Shown here piece by piece: positions 35,265-42,788 of a stretch of DNA of 64,000 nt (position 1 is its first letter; each line of letters starts with the position of its first letter). Both the position numbers and the translations under genes were made by a program. Source of the stretch: Sphingobacterium alkalisoli (lineage in GTDB: Bacteria > Bacteroidota > Bacteroidia > Sphingobacteriales > Sphingobacteriaceae). The stretch covers positions 1 to 64,000 of the forward strand of contig NZ_SUKA01000007.1 in assembly GCF_005049105.1 (NCBI RefSeq), read 5' to 3'. The notes below the pieces were generated by a model. It was not told where the DNA came from. It worked only from the letters and a program-made list of their open reading frames with translations, and ran no database searches.

Positions 35265-36005
35265 ATGAGAAGAATATTTTACGTATTATTTGCTTTGACT
35301 TTTATGGGTTGTGGTGATAATAAAAACAGAGTGGACAATAGCACGCTGGTAGACACAAATAAGTTAAACAAACAGCCCTCTTCGATGGAAATAGGGCAAA
35401 ACGATTATAAGATCTTGCCAATTGATGAAAGTGGTGGCGACCCAACTTTAGTTGCATTTATAGATAAACTGAAGAAAATTGTTTCAGAAAAAGACACCTC
35501 CGAATTGTTTAAGTCATTGGATACTGCAATCACGGTAAGTTATGGCGGGGGCATTCATGGAGTAATTGAATTTTCTAAAAACTGGAAGCTTGACCGACCT
35601 GAGGAATCTGAATTATGGAAAACTCTTGACCAAATATTAACTATGGGCGGAACCTGGGAAAATGATGGTGAATATTTTTGCATCCCCTATGCTCAGTCTG
35701 AGAAAGCCTTTAATAAACACACATACGACTTCGACTGGTATTCTACAGCTGTGTGCATTTCATCTGATGTAACAGTTTATGAACAACCTAGAACAAATTC
35801 TTTAAAAATTGCTACTTTGAACTATGACATCGTGGAAATCGACCATGAATTCACAAATTCGGAATTTACAAAAATCAATACCATTGATAAAAGAATTGAA
35901 GGCTACGTAAAGATGGGTACGCTAATTCATGTAGCTGCACCAAAATTGGTAATCAGAAAAATAGACAAAAAATGGAAAATAGCAGCATTTGCACCATTCG
36001 ATTAA
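35265..36005 (+). CDS. Predicted lipoprotein with SH3-like domain
   Basis: The lipobox FMGC places the lipidated cysteine at residue 16, after a short hydrophobic signal. The mature part contains a helical segment (ADPTLVAFIDKLKKIVSEKD-like, from about residue 60), a GGTWENDGEYFCIPYA stretch, and, from about residue 160, a bacterial SH3-like domain (AVCISSDVTVYEQPRTNS ... VEGYVKMGTLI-type). The likely location is the periplasmic face of a membrane. Similar lipoproteins occur singly in Bacteroidota; I know no function. It is followed by an attC-like hairpin at 36092, so it may be cassette cargo. Confidence 0.7.
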   Translation: MRRIFYVLFALTFMGCGDNKNRVDNSTLVDTNKLNKQPSSMEIGQNDYKILPIDESGGDPTLVAFIDKLKKIVSEKDTSELFKSLDTAITVSYGGGIHGVIEFSKNWKLDRPEESELWKTLDQILTMGGTWENDGEYFCIPYAQSEKAFNKHTYDFDWYSTAVCISSDVTVYEQPRTNSLKIATLNYDIVEIDHEFTNSEFTKINTIDKRIEGYVKMGTLIHVAAPKLVIRKIDKKWKIAAFAPFD

Positions 36006-36091
36006 TACCTTTGATTAAATCTGCATTGCGTTCTGACATAAAAATCATTGTGACTATTCCTGAATATATGGAAACTTCTAAATGACAACCA

Positions 36092-36170
36092 CAGCAGACA
36101 ATAATTAAGTTTTCGTCTTGTCTGCGACCAGAGATCAAAACTTAGTTGAACGGAACTGAGAAGCGATCAT
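36092..36170 (+). repeat. attC-like hairpin, AAGTTTTCGTC family
   Basis: AATAATTAAGTTTTCGTCTT is followed by GTCTGCGACCAGAG and then ATCAAAACTTAGTTGAACGG. The outer arms AAGTTTT and AAAACTT pair. The same family occurs at 1141 (AATTAAGTTTAGC), 3201 (CTAATTACTAAGTTTTCG) and 36906. It follows the lipoprotein gene. Confidence 0.5.
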
Positions 36171-36259
36171 TTGTTCTTAAATTACCCATATAGTTTATAT
36201 ATTTAATTCTAGAGAAGCCTTTTAGAACTGCGTCCGAGAATGTTTGTCGTTGTTGTACC

Positions 36260-36718
36260 TTACTTTTTCAATTTTTTCTTGAGGTGTTCATAATCGCTGT
36301 CAATAAGAAGATGTCCGTCAATCGTGAATAATTTACCTTTATTGCTAAAAAGCTTAAACTTTTTAATTCTTTTAAACTTTTTGTCTGTTAAAATCAGCCA
36401 TATGGGGTTATTCAAATAGGCTGTCATGGGGAATTGTTTATCTATAGTTTTAGTTCTTTGTATGTCGGAAAGGTTTATTCTTCTCCTACTCCATCCGAGC
36501 ATATTATTTACTTCTAAATATGTATCCGTTAATGTAAATTCACTCCTTACTAGCAATCCGATTGCAATGAATAGAAAGCCCAATACAAAAAGGAGCCAAG
36601 TCCAAAAATCCTTGCCGATCCCTTCAAATTTCAGGTAAGTTATAACAGCGCATAGACAAAGTGCGACTCCTATAATCAGAATAGCTTTTATTTTTCTGTA
36701 ATCTGTCTTCAGTTTCAT
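36260..36718 (-). CDS. Small membrane protein with PH-like domain
   Basis: Two membrane helices, AILIIGVALCLCAVITYL (about 12-29) and WLLFVLGFLFIAIGLLV (about 41-57), are followed by a cytoplasmic-type domain of about 95 residues (EFTLTDTYLEVNNMLGWSRRRINLSDIQRTK). This layout is like the bacterial PH-domain or YdbT/DUF-type membrane proteins. Function unknown. It is read right to left behind leader repeat copy 5 and is one of the orphan genes of the cassette-rich region. Confidence 0.65.
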   Translation of the reverse strand: MKLKTDYRKIKAILIIGVALCLCAVITYLKFEGIGKDFWTWLLFVLGFLFIAIGLLVRSEFTLTDTYLEVNNMLGWSRRRINLSDIQRTKTIDKQFPMTAYLNNPIWLILTDKKFKRIKKFKLFSNKGKLFTIDGHLLIDSDYEHLKKKLKK

Positions 36719-36769
36719 TTTTATAGCTTAAGTAGAACTACGTTACTACCGCAATTGTATATCACGAAC

Positions 36770-36793
36770 CATTCTGTATATCCGAATTGCGTA
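36770..36793 (-). repeat. Leader repeat, copy 5
   Basis: On the minus strand the core reads TACGCAATTCGGATATACAG, then AATGGTTCGTG. It lies 52 bases upstream of the start of the membrane-protein gene at 36718, in the same orientation as in all other copies. Confidence 0.55.
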
Positions 36794-36900
36794 GAAGGTT
36801 CCTGTAAAAATAGTAAATTGAAAGTTGTGAAGTTGAATGGAACCCATACATATCAGTAACTGAATCGATAGTGAAAGCTACCAAGCGACTAAAAAAACTG

Positions 36901-36962
36901 GCTACAATAACTAAGTTTTCATCTTTAGCCCTGCGAGCAAGACGAAAACTTAGTTATTAGCG
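36901..36962 (-). repeat. attC-like hairpin with perfect 15-bp arms
   Basis: AATAACTAAGTTTTC at 36906-36920 pairs perfectly with GAAAACTTAGTTATT at 36944-36958; the pairing continues inward as TCTT with AAGA. On the minus strand, GACCCGCTAATAACTAAG begins 9 bases after the stop codon of the DinB-like gene, in the position of an attC site at a cassette end. Confidence 0.6.
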
Positions 36963-36973
36963 GGTCATTGTTG

Positions 36974-37504
36974 TTACCATCCCTGCGGTTGATTTTCGTC
37001 TGCCCACCAGGAAAATCCCGTTATCCTTTTTGCTTTTAAGCGCTCAATGATTTGCGCTGTGTGATGTTGGATATGCCTTATGTTATTTATATGAAGCTCC
37101 AATCGGGTATATGGATACCATTCAAAGCCTGATTTATCGTTAAGAGGAAGTGCCTCAATAGTAGTCTTCAAATTGTTTGTCACCTTGTCGACAAAAGATA
37201 ATACTTCTCCTTTTGTATGAAATCCCTCAACTTTTATACCTTCATTAACATTTTCCCAGTCCTGCAAACCGCCAAGGCTTTCTGCTCCTTCTATAGCATT
37301 CTCGAAGGGAACATAACTTTCGTTGTTTGCTCCCAAATAGTACCTTGTTGCCCACAAAACGTGATAGGTAATTTGCCAGTTTGGATTGTTGTATTCATCA
37401 TTATTCCATTGTTCGTCAGGAACTTTTCCCACCGCTTGTCGAAGCATACCAAGACTTGCCTTATACTGTGAAGCCAGAATTTCTGTAATTGTTTTGTTGT
37501 CCAT
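36974..37504 (-). CDS. DinB-like protein
   Basis: The protein is a helical bundle of 176 residues of the DinB superfamily. H48 in the segment WQITYHVLWATRYYL and H144/H147/H148 in NIRHIQHHTAQI are the expected metal ligands. A long central insertion (NNESYVPFENAIEGAESLGG) is typical for one Bacteroidota subgroup. The substrate is unknown, but metal-dependent thiol transfer is the family theme. Its 3' end is followed after 9 bases by an attC-like hairpin, so it is probably cassette cargo. Confidence 0.75.
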   Translation of the reverse strand: MDNKTITEILASQYKASLGMLRQAVGKVPDEQWNNDEYNNPNWQITYHVLWATRYYLGANNESYVPFENAIEGAESLGGLQDWENVNEGIKVEGFHTKGEVLSFVDKVTNNLKTTIEALPLNDKSGFEWYPYTRLELHINNIRHIQHHTAQIIERLKAKRITGFSWWADENQPQGW

Positions 37505-37648
37505 TTTTTCGCATTTTTATATAATCTAACAAAAATAAAATGGTGCTGTGACAACTGTGTGTCATAAGTAGAAAGAAATTACTATTCATGAAACGACAAC
37601 TAACTTATCAATCCTGACAAGACGGGTTCAACTATTCTATCGCAGCTC

Positions 37649-37694
37649 GCGCTGGTATATGTAAATCGCTGGCGCGTGGTCTTTGTTCCGTGCC
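37649..37694 (+). repeat. REP-like element with upstream TATATGTAAATCGC box
   Basis: GCGCTGGTATATGTAAATCG at 37649-37668 is followed by CTGGCGCGTGGTCTTTGTTC and CGTGCC, close to the copy at 14032-14071. It lies just upstream of a diverged leader repeat and the immunity-type operon. Confidence 0.6.
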
Positions 37695-37723
37695 TATTTT
37701 TATTGGCAAATTATCGACATATT

Positions 37724-37745
37724 AAGCAATCGGATAGAGCATATT
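37724..37745 (+). repeat. Leader repeat, copy 6 (diverged)
   Basis: AAGCAATCGGATAGAGCATA is followed by TTTGACAAACCGAACGAATT, which resembles copy 2 (CGATATAGAGAGTATTTGGC and GAACCGAAG). It precedes the orphan gene at 37827 by about 80 bases. Confidence 0.45.
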
Positions 37746-37826
37746 TGACAAACCGAACGAATTAAACTCTTATGAACAAAACGGAATTGCTACACATATT
37801 TTCATCCTCTTTACTAAACACTACCA

Positions 37827-38222
37827 ATGATAACTAAAAGATACAACATATTTCTTGACGACAAATTAATAGGAACGACCGAACTCGAAAAAGCAGACGC
37901 TGCAATGGGTGTTGTTTTTGGCGATATGGAACTGTATGATATTTCATCGGGATATGAGTTTCTCAAATCATATTGTGTGACAAACGGGATCGAAATTATT
38001 AGTGACTACCCAGATGATAAACTTATAGCAACATCCGACATTCCAACATTGAAAATCGTTAACTTAACGGGTATAGAGATTAAAGGACAAGCAACAAGTA
38101 TTGAAGGAATGGATAACGACATTTTTCAAGTGACGATTTCGGGAGTTTCCTATCCCTTTTATGAAGAAGAATTTCCTCATCACCTGAAAGCATACCAAGA
38201 CCAATTCAAAGAGAAGCAATGA
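37827..38222 (+). CDS. Orphan protein, first gene of a coupled three-gene operon
   Basis: The protein is acidic and soluble, 131 residues, with strand-rich N- and C-terminal parts (RYNIFLDDKLIGTTELEKAD, IFQVTISGVSYPFYEEEF). It looks like an immunity protein but shows no family I can name. The stop codon TGA overlaps the next start as ATGA at 38219-38222, so translation is coupled to the following gene, which carries an in-frame amber codon. A third gene starts at 38446 by the same kind of overlap. Confidence 0.7.
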   Translation: MITKRYNIFLDDKLIGTTELEKADAAMGVVFGDMELYDISSGYEFLKSYCVTNGIEIISDYPDDKLIATSDIPTLKIVNLTGIEIKGQATSIEGMDNDIFQVTISGVSYPFYEEEFPHHLKAYQDQFKEKQ

Positions 38223-38446
38223 CAATAGATAAAATTCCAGAAGTCACAGCAATGACAGAACAAGAAATAATAAAAATAATTAGTAAAATTGAGGGATTGG
38301 CCGGAATGACGGTTAATGAACGGCTTTTCGTTTGCGGACTTATGGACTAGTTTGACAAAACACGAATCGCTGACAAAGACAAAGCGAAGAAGATATTAGA
38401 ACTTTTGGGTATTGACAAACCCTCAATCGAAAAAATTGTAACATAA
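38219..38446 (+). pseudogene. Small gene with in-frame amber codon
   Basis: The frame from 38219 encodes MTIDKIPEVTAMTEQEIIKI and on to LFVCGLMD, then a TAG at 38348-38350, then continues in frame as FDKTRIADKDKAKKILELLG and IDKPSIEKIVT to a TAA at 38444-38446. The whole would give a 75-residue helical protein. The residue before the FDK segment is most simply a glutamate codon (GAG) mutated to TAG. Start and stop overlap both neighbours (ATGA and TAATG), which is the clearest sign that the full 228 bases were one gene. Either a recent nonsense mutation or a read-through gene explains it. Confidence 0.7.
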
Positions 38447-38883
38447 TGGAGCTTTCAAATAATAATGCAAAAATTTTATTACTCGACACGCATCAAGACA
38501 TAGAAGAATTTGCAGATACCTTGGTCACCAATATTCTTGACAAGAAAGATTTCAGCTTTTTAACGTACCCGCCAAATTGTGGTTTGACAGAATTAGAGAT
38601 TGAAGAACTCAAAAAACTGGGTAATAACGAACACTTAAAAAATGGTTTAAGAAAAGTTATTGCTGATAATTCAGCAGGCATCATTTTCAACATGTTTAAC
38701 TTGTTTGACGGTACTGGGTTTCCCAAAAACAGCGACGACGACTGGACGGGGTTAAAACTGATAGACGAAGAACCTAACGAAAACTCGGAGTCAGTTGACG
38801 ACTGGCTGCACGACAAATTTTACGAAACATATTGGGACTGGAAAAAAATAAGGGGTGACAAAATTGGAAACTGGATACATTAG
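38446..38883 (+). CDS. Orphan protein, third gene of the coupled operon
   Basis: This is a helical, acidic protein of 145 residues (IEEFADTLVTNILDKKDFSFL, LEIEELKKLGNNEHLKNGLRKV, DDWLHDKFYETYWDWKKIRG). Its start codon overlaps the stop of the interrupted gene as TAATG, so it may rely on translation of that gene for efficient initiation. No family is recognised; the size and setting fit an immunity protein. Confidence 0.7.
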   Translation: MELSNNNAKILLLDTHQDIEEFADTLVTNILDKKDFSFLTYPPNCGLTELEIEELKKLGNNEHLKNGLRKVIADNSAGIIFNMFNLFDGTGFPKNSDDDWTGLKLIDEEPNENSESVDDWLHDKFYETYWDWKKIRGDKIGNWIH

Positions 38884-38959
38884 ATGAATGAGAGCTGACG
38901 CGAATTACTCGCAGCTTTAGACGAAAGACAGCAAAATAAAGAACTACGACCGGGCAACT

Positions 38960-39349
38960 ATGATGGAACAAATTTATTTTTCAGAAATAATAAAAGAATT
39001 TCTTTCAGAGAATTTCCCTGAATTTCTCTCGTCTTTAGATTTTAAAGCCGATGGCTCATTTGATTGTGGTCTGAGAAATCAAGCGGATACATTTTCTATC
39101 TGGCTAGCCACTTACAATTCAGAAATAACAATCGGTTTAGAAGATCCTGACGGAAAAACTGACATTCACACCCATTTAGGTTGCGATGACAAGGAATACT
39201 TGCCTGAAACTTTAGATCGATTAGCGAAAATGATAAATGAAATCAGAGAAGATAAACTAGTATTATATAAAGATGAATCCGGTTATCATTGGACAGATGA
39301 TATGGAAAAGAAGAAACAACCAAATACTATTTTTTTCAGTTGGAATTAA
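38960..39349 (+). CDS. Orphan immunity-like protein, 129 aa
   Basis: The protein has a helix (FSEIIKEFLSENFPEFLSSL), a central beta part (DFKADGSFDCGLRNQADTFSIWLATYNSEITIGLED), and a C-terminal part with DIHTHLGCDDKEYLPETLDRL. The DxHxH motif could bind metal but is unlikely to be catalytic in so small a protein. No family is assigned. It sits 76 bases behind the preceding operon and 75 bases before the Imm33-type gene, on the same strand. Confidence 0.65.
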   Translation: MMEQIYFSEIIKEFLSENFPEFLSSLDFKADGSFDCGLRNQADTFSIWLATYNSEITIGLEDPDGKTDIHTHLGCDDKEYLPETLDRLAKMINEIREDKLVLYKDESGYHWTDDMEKKKQPNTIFFSWN

Positions 39350-39424
39350 ACTGTAAATTTATGATGAGAAGCGTAAATCTGATCTTAAAAATAGAGGCTT
39401 ACACTTTGACATTAACAGCAATTA

Positions 39425-39784
39425 TTGGCAAGCAACATCGAAATAACATTGATAGAAAAAATCTTTAAAATAAAGGCTGACGAATTCATTGACTTAGTTC
39501 CACCAATAGGAAGTTGTATTGCGACGGACAAAATAACCGTTGAAGGAAGGAAAGTTGGTTATATGTATCGTGAAGAACCATACGGAGACATAGACAGCGG
39601 TTGGCGGTTTTTCGCGGTAACAGAAGACCAAAAATATGTGGACGACTCAAAAAATATGATGATTTATAACGTGAACACAATCGCTAATTGCGATAGCGCA
39701 ATAATTCCATATCTAAGCTTACCATATGGAACTGAACTTGAAAGAATAGAAAATAGTGACGAATTTCAAATAATAACAGAATAA
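39425..39784 (+). CDS. Imm33 / DUF2185-type immunity protein
   Basis: The second half, VGYMYREEPYGDIDSGWRFF followed by AVTEDQKYVDD, then IYNVNTIANCDSAIIPYLSL with PYGTELER, is the signature of DUF2185, the Imm33 immunity family of polymorphic toxin systems. The protein has 119 residues, as expected. The frame starts with a TTG at 39425; no ATG gives a complete domain, so TTG is the probable start. It is separated by 2 bases from a SMI1/KNR4 gene, another immunity family. Its cognate toxin is not in the window. Confidence 0.85.
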   Translation: MASNIEITLIEKIFKIKADEFIDLVPPIGSCIATDKITVEGRKVGYMYREEPYGDIDSGWRFFAVTEDQKYVDDSKNMMIYNVNTIANCDSAIIPYLSLPYGTELERIENSDEFQIITE

Positions 39785-39786
39785 CA

Positions 39787-40188
39787 ATGCCATTTCCCGT
39801 AAATACAAAATATATCATCGAAACCGAAAAAGAACTTGGACTTATATTTCCTCACAACTTCAAGACTAAAATGACCGAAGAAAACGGTGGAGAATTAATG
39901 ACAGATGACGATGACTGGCAGCTTTTTCCATTTTTTGACAAGTCAGATAAAAAAAGAATTAGCAGGACTTCTAATCACATTGTTTTAGAAACTAATCAAG
40001 CTAAACAATGGGACAATTTTCCGACTAACGGAATTGCAATTGCTTCAAATGGTTCTGGAGACTTTTTGATACTATTACCGGCAAAAGAAAATAACAAACA
40101 ACTGGGTAATGAAATCTATATATGGTTTCACGAGACGGGAGAAATAGAAAAAATAGCTGACGCTATTGAAGACCTTATCGACAAATGA
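39787..40188 (+). CDS. SMI1/KNR4 (SUKH) family immunity protein
   Basis: The segment IETEKELGLIFPHNFKTKMTEENGGEL (about 10-36), followed by WQLFPFF, FPTNGIAIASNGSGDFLILLPA and IYIWFHETGEIEKIADAI, follows the SMI1/KNR4 (SUKH-1) fold exactly. SUKH proteins neutralise many unrelated nuclease and deaminase toxins. With 133 residues it is complete. It starts 2 bases behind the Imm33-type gene, so both are made from one message. No toxin follows, so this is an orphan immunity operon. Confidence 0.85.
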   Translation: MPFPVNTKYIIETEKELGLIFPHNFKTKMTEENGGELMTDDDDWQLFPFFDKSDKKRISRTSNHIVLETNQAKQWDNFPTNGIAIASNGSGDFLILLPAKENNKQLGNEIYIWFHETGEIEKIADAIEDLIDK

Positions 40189-40369
40189 AAACACTTTACC
40201 GCATTTGTATCCTGATCATCTCTGTTGCCCGCCATCAGGATAGCAGAGAGAATGAACTTTTGTATCTTTAATTCGGAGTCAGTACGCTATAATTACCCAT
40301 GAAATCATTGAGAGACAAAGTTCATATTTGGCGGTCATTTTAAACGACAGCACGTAACACAAAATAATA

Positions 40370-40651
40370 ATGAATGCACCGAAATTAGAAAAAGGTAAAT
40401 GTTCAATCCTCATCGCTGAATATGCCACAGGTCACGTTTTTAAAAAGGACTTAACACTATTCCGAAAAGGCGATAGCGCAGGAGATACTTATCAATTGTT
40501 TGAGAATTTTTATGATGCAGAAAATTTTGTTCTAAACTTTATAAAGAGTAAACCCGAATTTGAATGTTCAATCTATGACCACTACGGAGAACATTTGAAA
40601 ACTTACGACATTACAGGAAAACGAAAATTTACTAAAAATGGTCAGGAATAA
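40370..40651 (+). CDS. Orphan small protein, 93 aa
   Basis: The protein is strand-rich with a central helix (KCSILIAEYATGHVFKKDLTLF, YQLFENFYDAENFVLNFIKS, FECSIYDHYGEHLKTYDI). No family is recognised. The next gene begins within its last codons (14-base overlap), so the pair is translationally coupled. The gap before it (40189-40369) holds only a 9-bp inverted repeat, TATCCTGAT/ATCAGGATA at 40208 and 40234. Confidence 0.65.
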   Translation: MNAPKLEKGKCSILIAEYATGHVFKKDLTLFRKGDSAGDTYQLFENFYDAENFVLNFIKSKPEFECSIYDHYGEHLKTYDITGKRKFTKNGQE

Positions 40652-41093
40652 TGCAGAATTAGTAGACAAATGGACCTTACGGTTTGACGAGGTTTCAAAC
40701 AATGTGTATAAAGTTGAACTTACAGACAGATTTGGACGGCAATCAGGAACAACAGACGACAATTTAGATAGAGCTATTGAAACCTGTATATCGTATGCGT
40801 TTGACATAGAAAAACAACTGGGTAATTCGCTCAATAAATTCACTTATGATACATTTAAATATTTTCTTGCAGACCAAAATCTAACGGTAAGCAACTATTC
40901 GGACAAATATTTTGGTTCGTGGACTATTGAGAAAAATAAAAAGAGAATAATTTTAGACGGAAGAGATCTACTACTAACGATTCAAAATAAAGCAGAAGCA
41001 AGCGATTGGAAAGACGACTTTACCATAAAACTTGAAGACTGTAAATTTGAACAACTCAAAGAACTAAAAGACAAGTTCAAAAATGACAACTAA
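40638..41093 (+). CDS. Orphan immunity-like protein, 151 aa
   Basis: The protein has an N-terminal beta region (KWTLRFDEVSNNVYKVELTD at about 11-30, then RFGRQSGTT), a helix (NLDRAIETCISYAFDIEKQL) and a mixed C-terminal part. No family is recognised. It overlaps the preceding gene by 14 bases. A 13-residue piece of a close relative (DEVSNNVYKVELT) is stranded at 21943-21981, so this gene family has been shuffled within the window. An attC-like site follows 27 bases after the stop. Confidence 0.7.
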   Translation: MVRNNAELVDKWTLRFDEVSNNVYKVELTDRFGRQSGTTDDNLDRAIETCISYAFDIEKQLGNSLNKFTYDTFKYFLADQNLTVSNYSDKYFGSWTIEKNKKRIILDGRDLLLTIQNKAEASDWKDDFTIKLEDCKFEQLKELKDKFKNDN

Positions 41094-41120
41094 TGAGAGA
41101 AAAAACACTACTGCGAATAA

Positions 41121-41245
41121 GGGTTTGGCAATATGGCGGCTAACGTGCTTCTATGAAACATTTGGGCAAGTTTCAACATTAGGAATTCTATTGAACTTTT
41201 GTGCTAACAATCCGCCACATCGCCAAGCCGCGAAACGTTGTAGGT
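41121..41245 (+). repeat. attC-like imperfect palindrome
   Basis: TTGGC at 41125-41129 pairs with GCCAA at 41222-41226, and TGGCGG at 41134-41139 with CCGCCA at 41212-41217. The site ends in GTTGTAGGT at 41237-41245, whose complement ACCTACAAC lies at the 3' end of the next gene. The centre (GTGCTTC ... AACTTTTGTGCTAACAAT) is of the same type as the site at 2148-2279. Confidence 0.65.
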
Positions 41246-42473
41246 AATTTTTCAAACCAAGAAACCGAATGGAAATAATTCAAAATCAGTATCACACCAA
41301 AGAAACTTTATACTTTGCATTAACAAGAATGTTCGAAAGAGCATCCTATTATGGTTTCAAAACATTGATAGTTCTTTATATGGTAGGAGAAACCCTGAAA
41401 ATGGAAAGAAGCGAAGCCTTAAACATTTATGGTGTGTTTACAGCATCATTAGTGTTTTCTCAAATTTTAGGAGCAGTTTTAGGAGACTTAGTAATTGGTA
41501 ATAGAAGGTCAGTAATTCTTGGTGCAATATTACAAGCAATAGGAACTTTTTGTATATGTATACCACTTACAACAGGACTTTATTTAGGGTTGTTCCTAAT
41601 CGCTTTGGGATGTGGTTTTTATACACCAAACTTAATCTCAAACTTTGGTAAATTATATTTTAACAAAACAAAATTGTTAGATTCAGGATTCACAATTTTT
41701 CATCTTGCAACAAACTTAGGTTCATTTTTCGGTGTTTTGTTAATTGGATATTTAGGTGACAAATATGGCTTCAATTTTGGTTTTATACTGGCTGGAGTAT
41801 TAATGTTAATTTCATTAATTCCTATCGTTCTTTCTAAGGAAAGAAACTTTGAAAAAACAGAAAACAATAGAAGCGGATTAAACAAAAGAATTTTAATTAT
41901 TGTAATGGCATTCACTTTAGTTGGTTTATTTTGGGGCTTTAATGATATGTCGTATATCCGAAATTCTGATTTACAATTACAATTTAAAGAACTATCTAGT
42001 TCAGTTTTTCCAGATTATTTTTGGCAAGTAGGTAACTCTATTTTCTTCCTCCCGATTAGTATCATTGCAATTGTTTTATGGAATAAATTTTATTCAAATC
42101 ATTTCTTCAAAATTATGCTTGGGTTTATTTTTGGAGCAATAGCAATTGGAATATTACTATTAATCCCAGAAATACCAACCGAACAGCATTTAATGATATT
42201 TTTTATATCGCTACTATTTTTTGGAATTGCCGAAGTTCACATAGCACCAGTTATATATTCGATTTTGACAAAGTATTCAAATCCAAAATATTTAGCGATT
42301 TTAATTGGCTTGACATACTTGCCGACAGCTTTAATTTCATTTTCTTTTGGTTTGTTTAATGATAAAATATATGACAATCCAATATTAGGATTAAAAATAG
42401 GAATAATCGGAATGGCTATTATTGGAATCGGACTAATTAGTTTTATATGGTGGAATAAAAAACTACCTACAAC
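41237..42473 (+). mobile_element. Cassette-like unit 5 carrying a transporter gene
   Basis: GTTGTAGGT at 41237-41245 is mirrored exactly by ACCTACAAC at 42465-42473, which lies inside the last codons of the enclosed gene. Downstream, CGGCTTGACTAAATGGCGTG and AAAGTTTGTGCTC look like the left half of an attC site; the right half is lost before 42600. The borders are 9-base perfect complements, the best pair of this length in the window. Confidence 0.6.
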
Positions 42474-42483
42474 ATCGGCTTGA
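41269..42483 (+). CDS. POT/MFS-type transporter (peptide-like substrate)
   Basis: This membrane protein of 404 residues has about twelve hydrophobic helices. The start TRMFERASYYGFKTLIVLYM at about 19-38 resembles the E-R-x-S-Y-Y-G hallmark of proton-dependent oligopeptide transporters, and GDKYGFNFGF is a family-type cytoplasmic loop. At 404 residues it is shorter than most POT proteins (about 450-500), so the substrate is uncertain. It is the only gene of a cassette-like unit, and its last codons (TYNIG-like ...LPTTSA) contain the right-hand border. It starts 24 bases after the border. Confidence 0.75.
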   Translation: MEIIQNQYHTKETLYFALTRMFERASYYGFKTLIVLYMVGETLKMERSEALNIYGVFTASLVFSQILGAVLGDLVIGNRRSVILGAILQAIGTFCICIPLTTGLYLGLFLIALGCGFYTPNLISNFGKLYFNKTKLLDSGFTIFHLATNLGSFFGVLLIGYLGDKYGFNFGFILAGVLMLISLIPIVLSKERNFEKTENNRSGLNKRILIIVMAFTLVGLFWGFNDMSYIRNSDLQLQFKELSSSVFPDYFWQVGNSIFFLPISIIAIVLWNKFYSNHFFKIMLGFIFGAIAIGILLLIPEIPTEQHLMIFFISLLFFGIAEVHIAPVIYSILTKYSNPKYLAILIGLTYLPTALISFSFGLFNDKIYDNPILGLKIGIIGMAIIGIGLISFIWWNKKLPTTSA

Positions 42484-42788
42484 CTAAATGGCGTGTTAAG
42501 GGATTAAATGAAAGTTTGTGCTCTTTATCCACAACAGCTTTTTATATTTCCTCTTTTCATAATTTAGTAAATAATAAAAAGCTGTTGCCCAAGTTAGTGT
42601 AAAATTGAAAGTTTCGTCGTTCTAATCCGTCAGTATCGCCAATACGTGACCCGTTAGTAGCAATTTTTAAGAAAATAGATAACGAAATAATTAATGATTG
42701 AAATAGTCGACCTAAAACAAAATAATGTTCAAGATATATACACTCAAAACAGATAAATAACCTGCCATTTTAATAATACTGACTCATT
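42484..42788. other. Gap with decayed attC half-site
   Basis: The first 60 bases continue the left half of an attC-like site (see unit 5). GAAAAAGCTGTTG-like stretches pair weakly (CAACAGCTTTTTA at 42530 with TAAAAAGCTGTTG at 42577), giving a perfect 13-bp inverted repeat. The rest is AT-rich; no gene is seen. Confidence 0.45.

Noticed and set aside
458..42473. A complete chromosomal integron
   Set aside because: No integrase, attI site or integron promoter is seen. The units are scattered on both strands between ordinary genes, so only cassette-like units are claimed.
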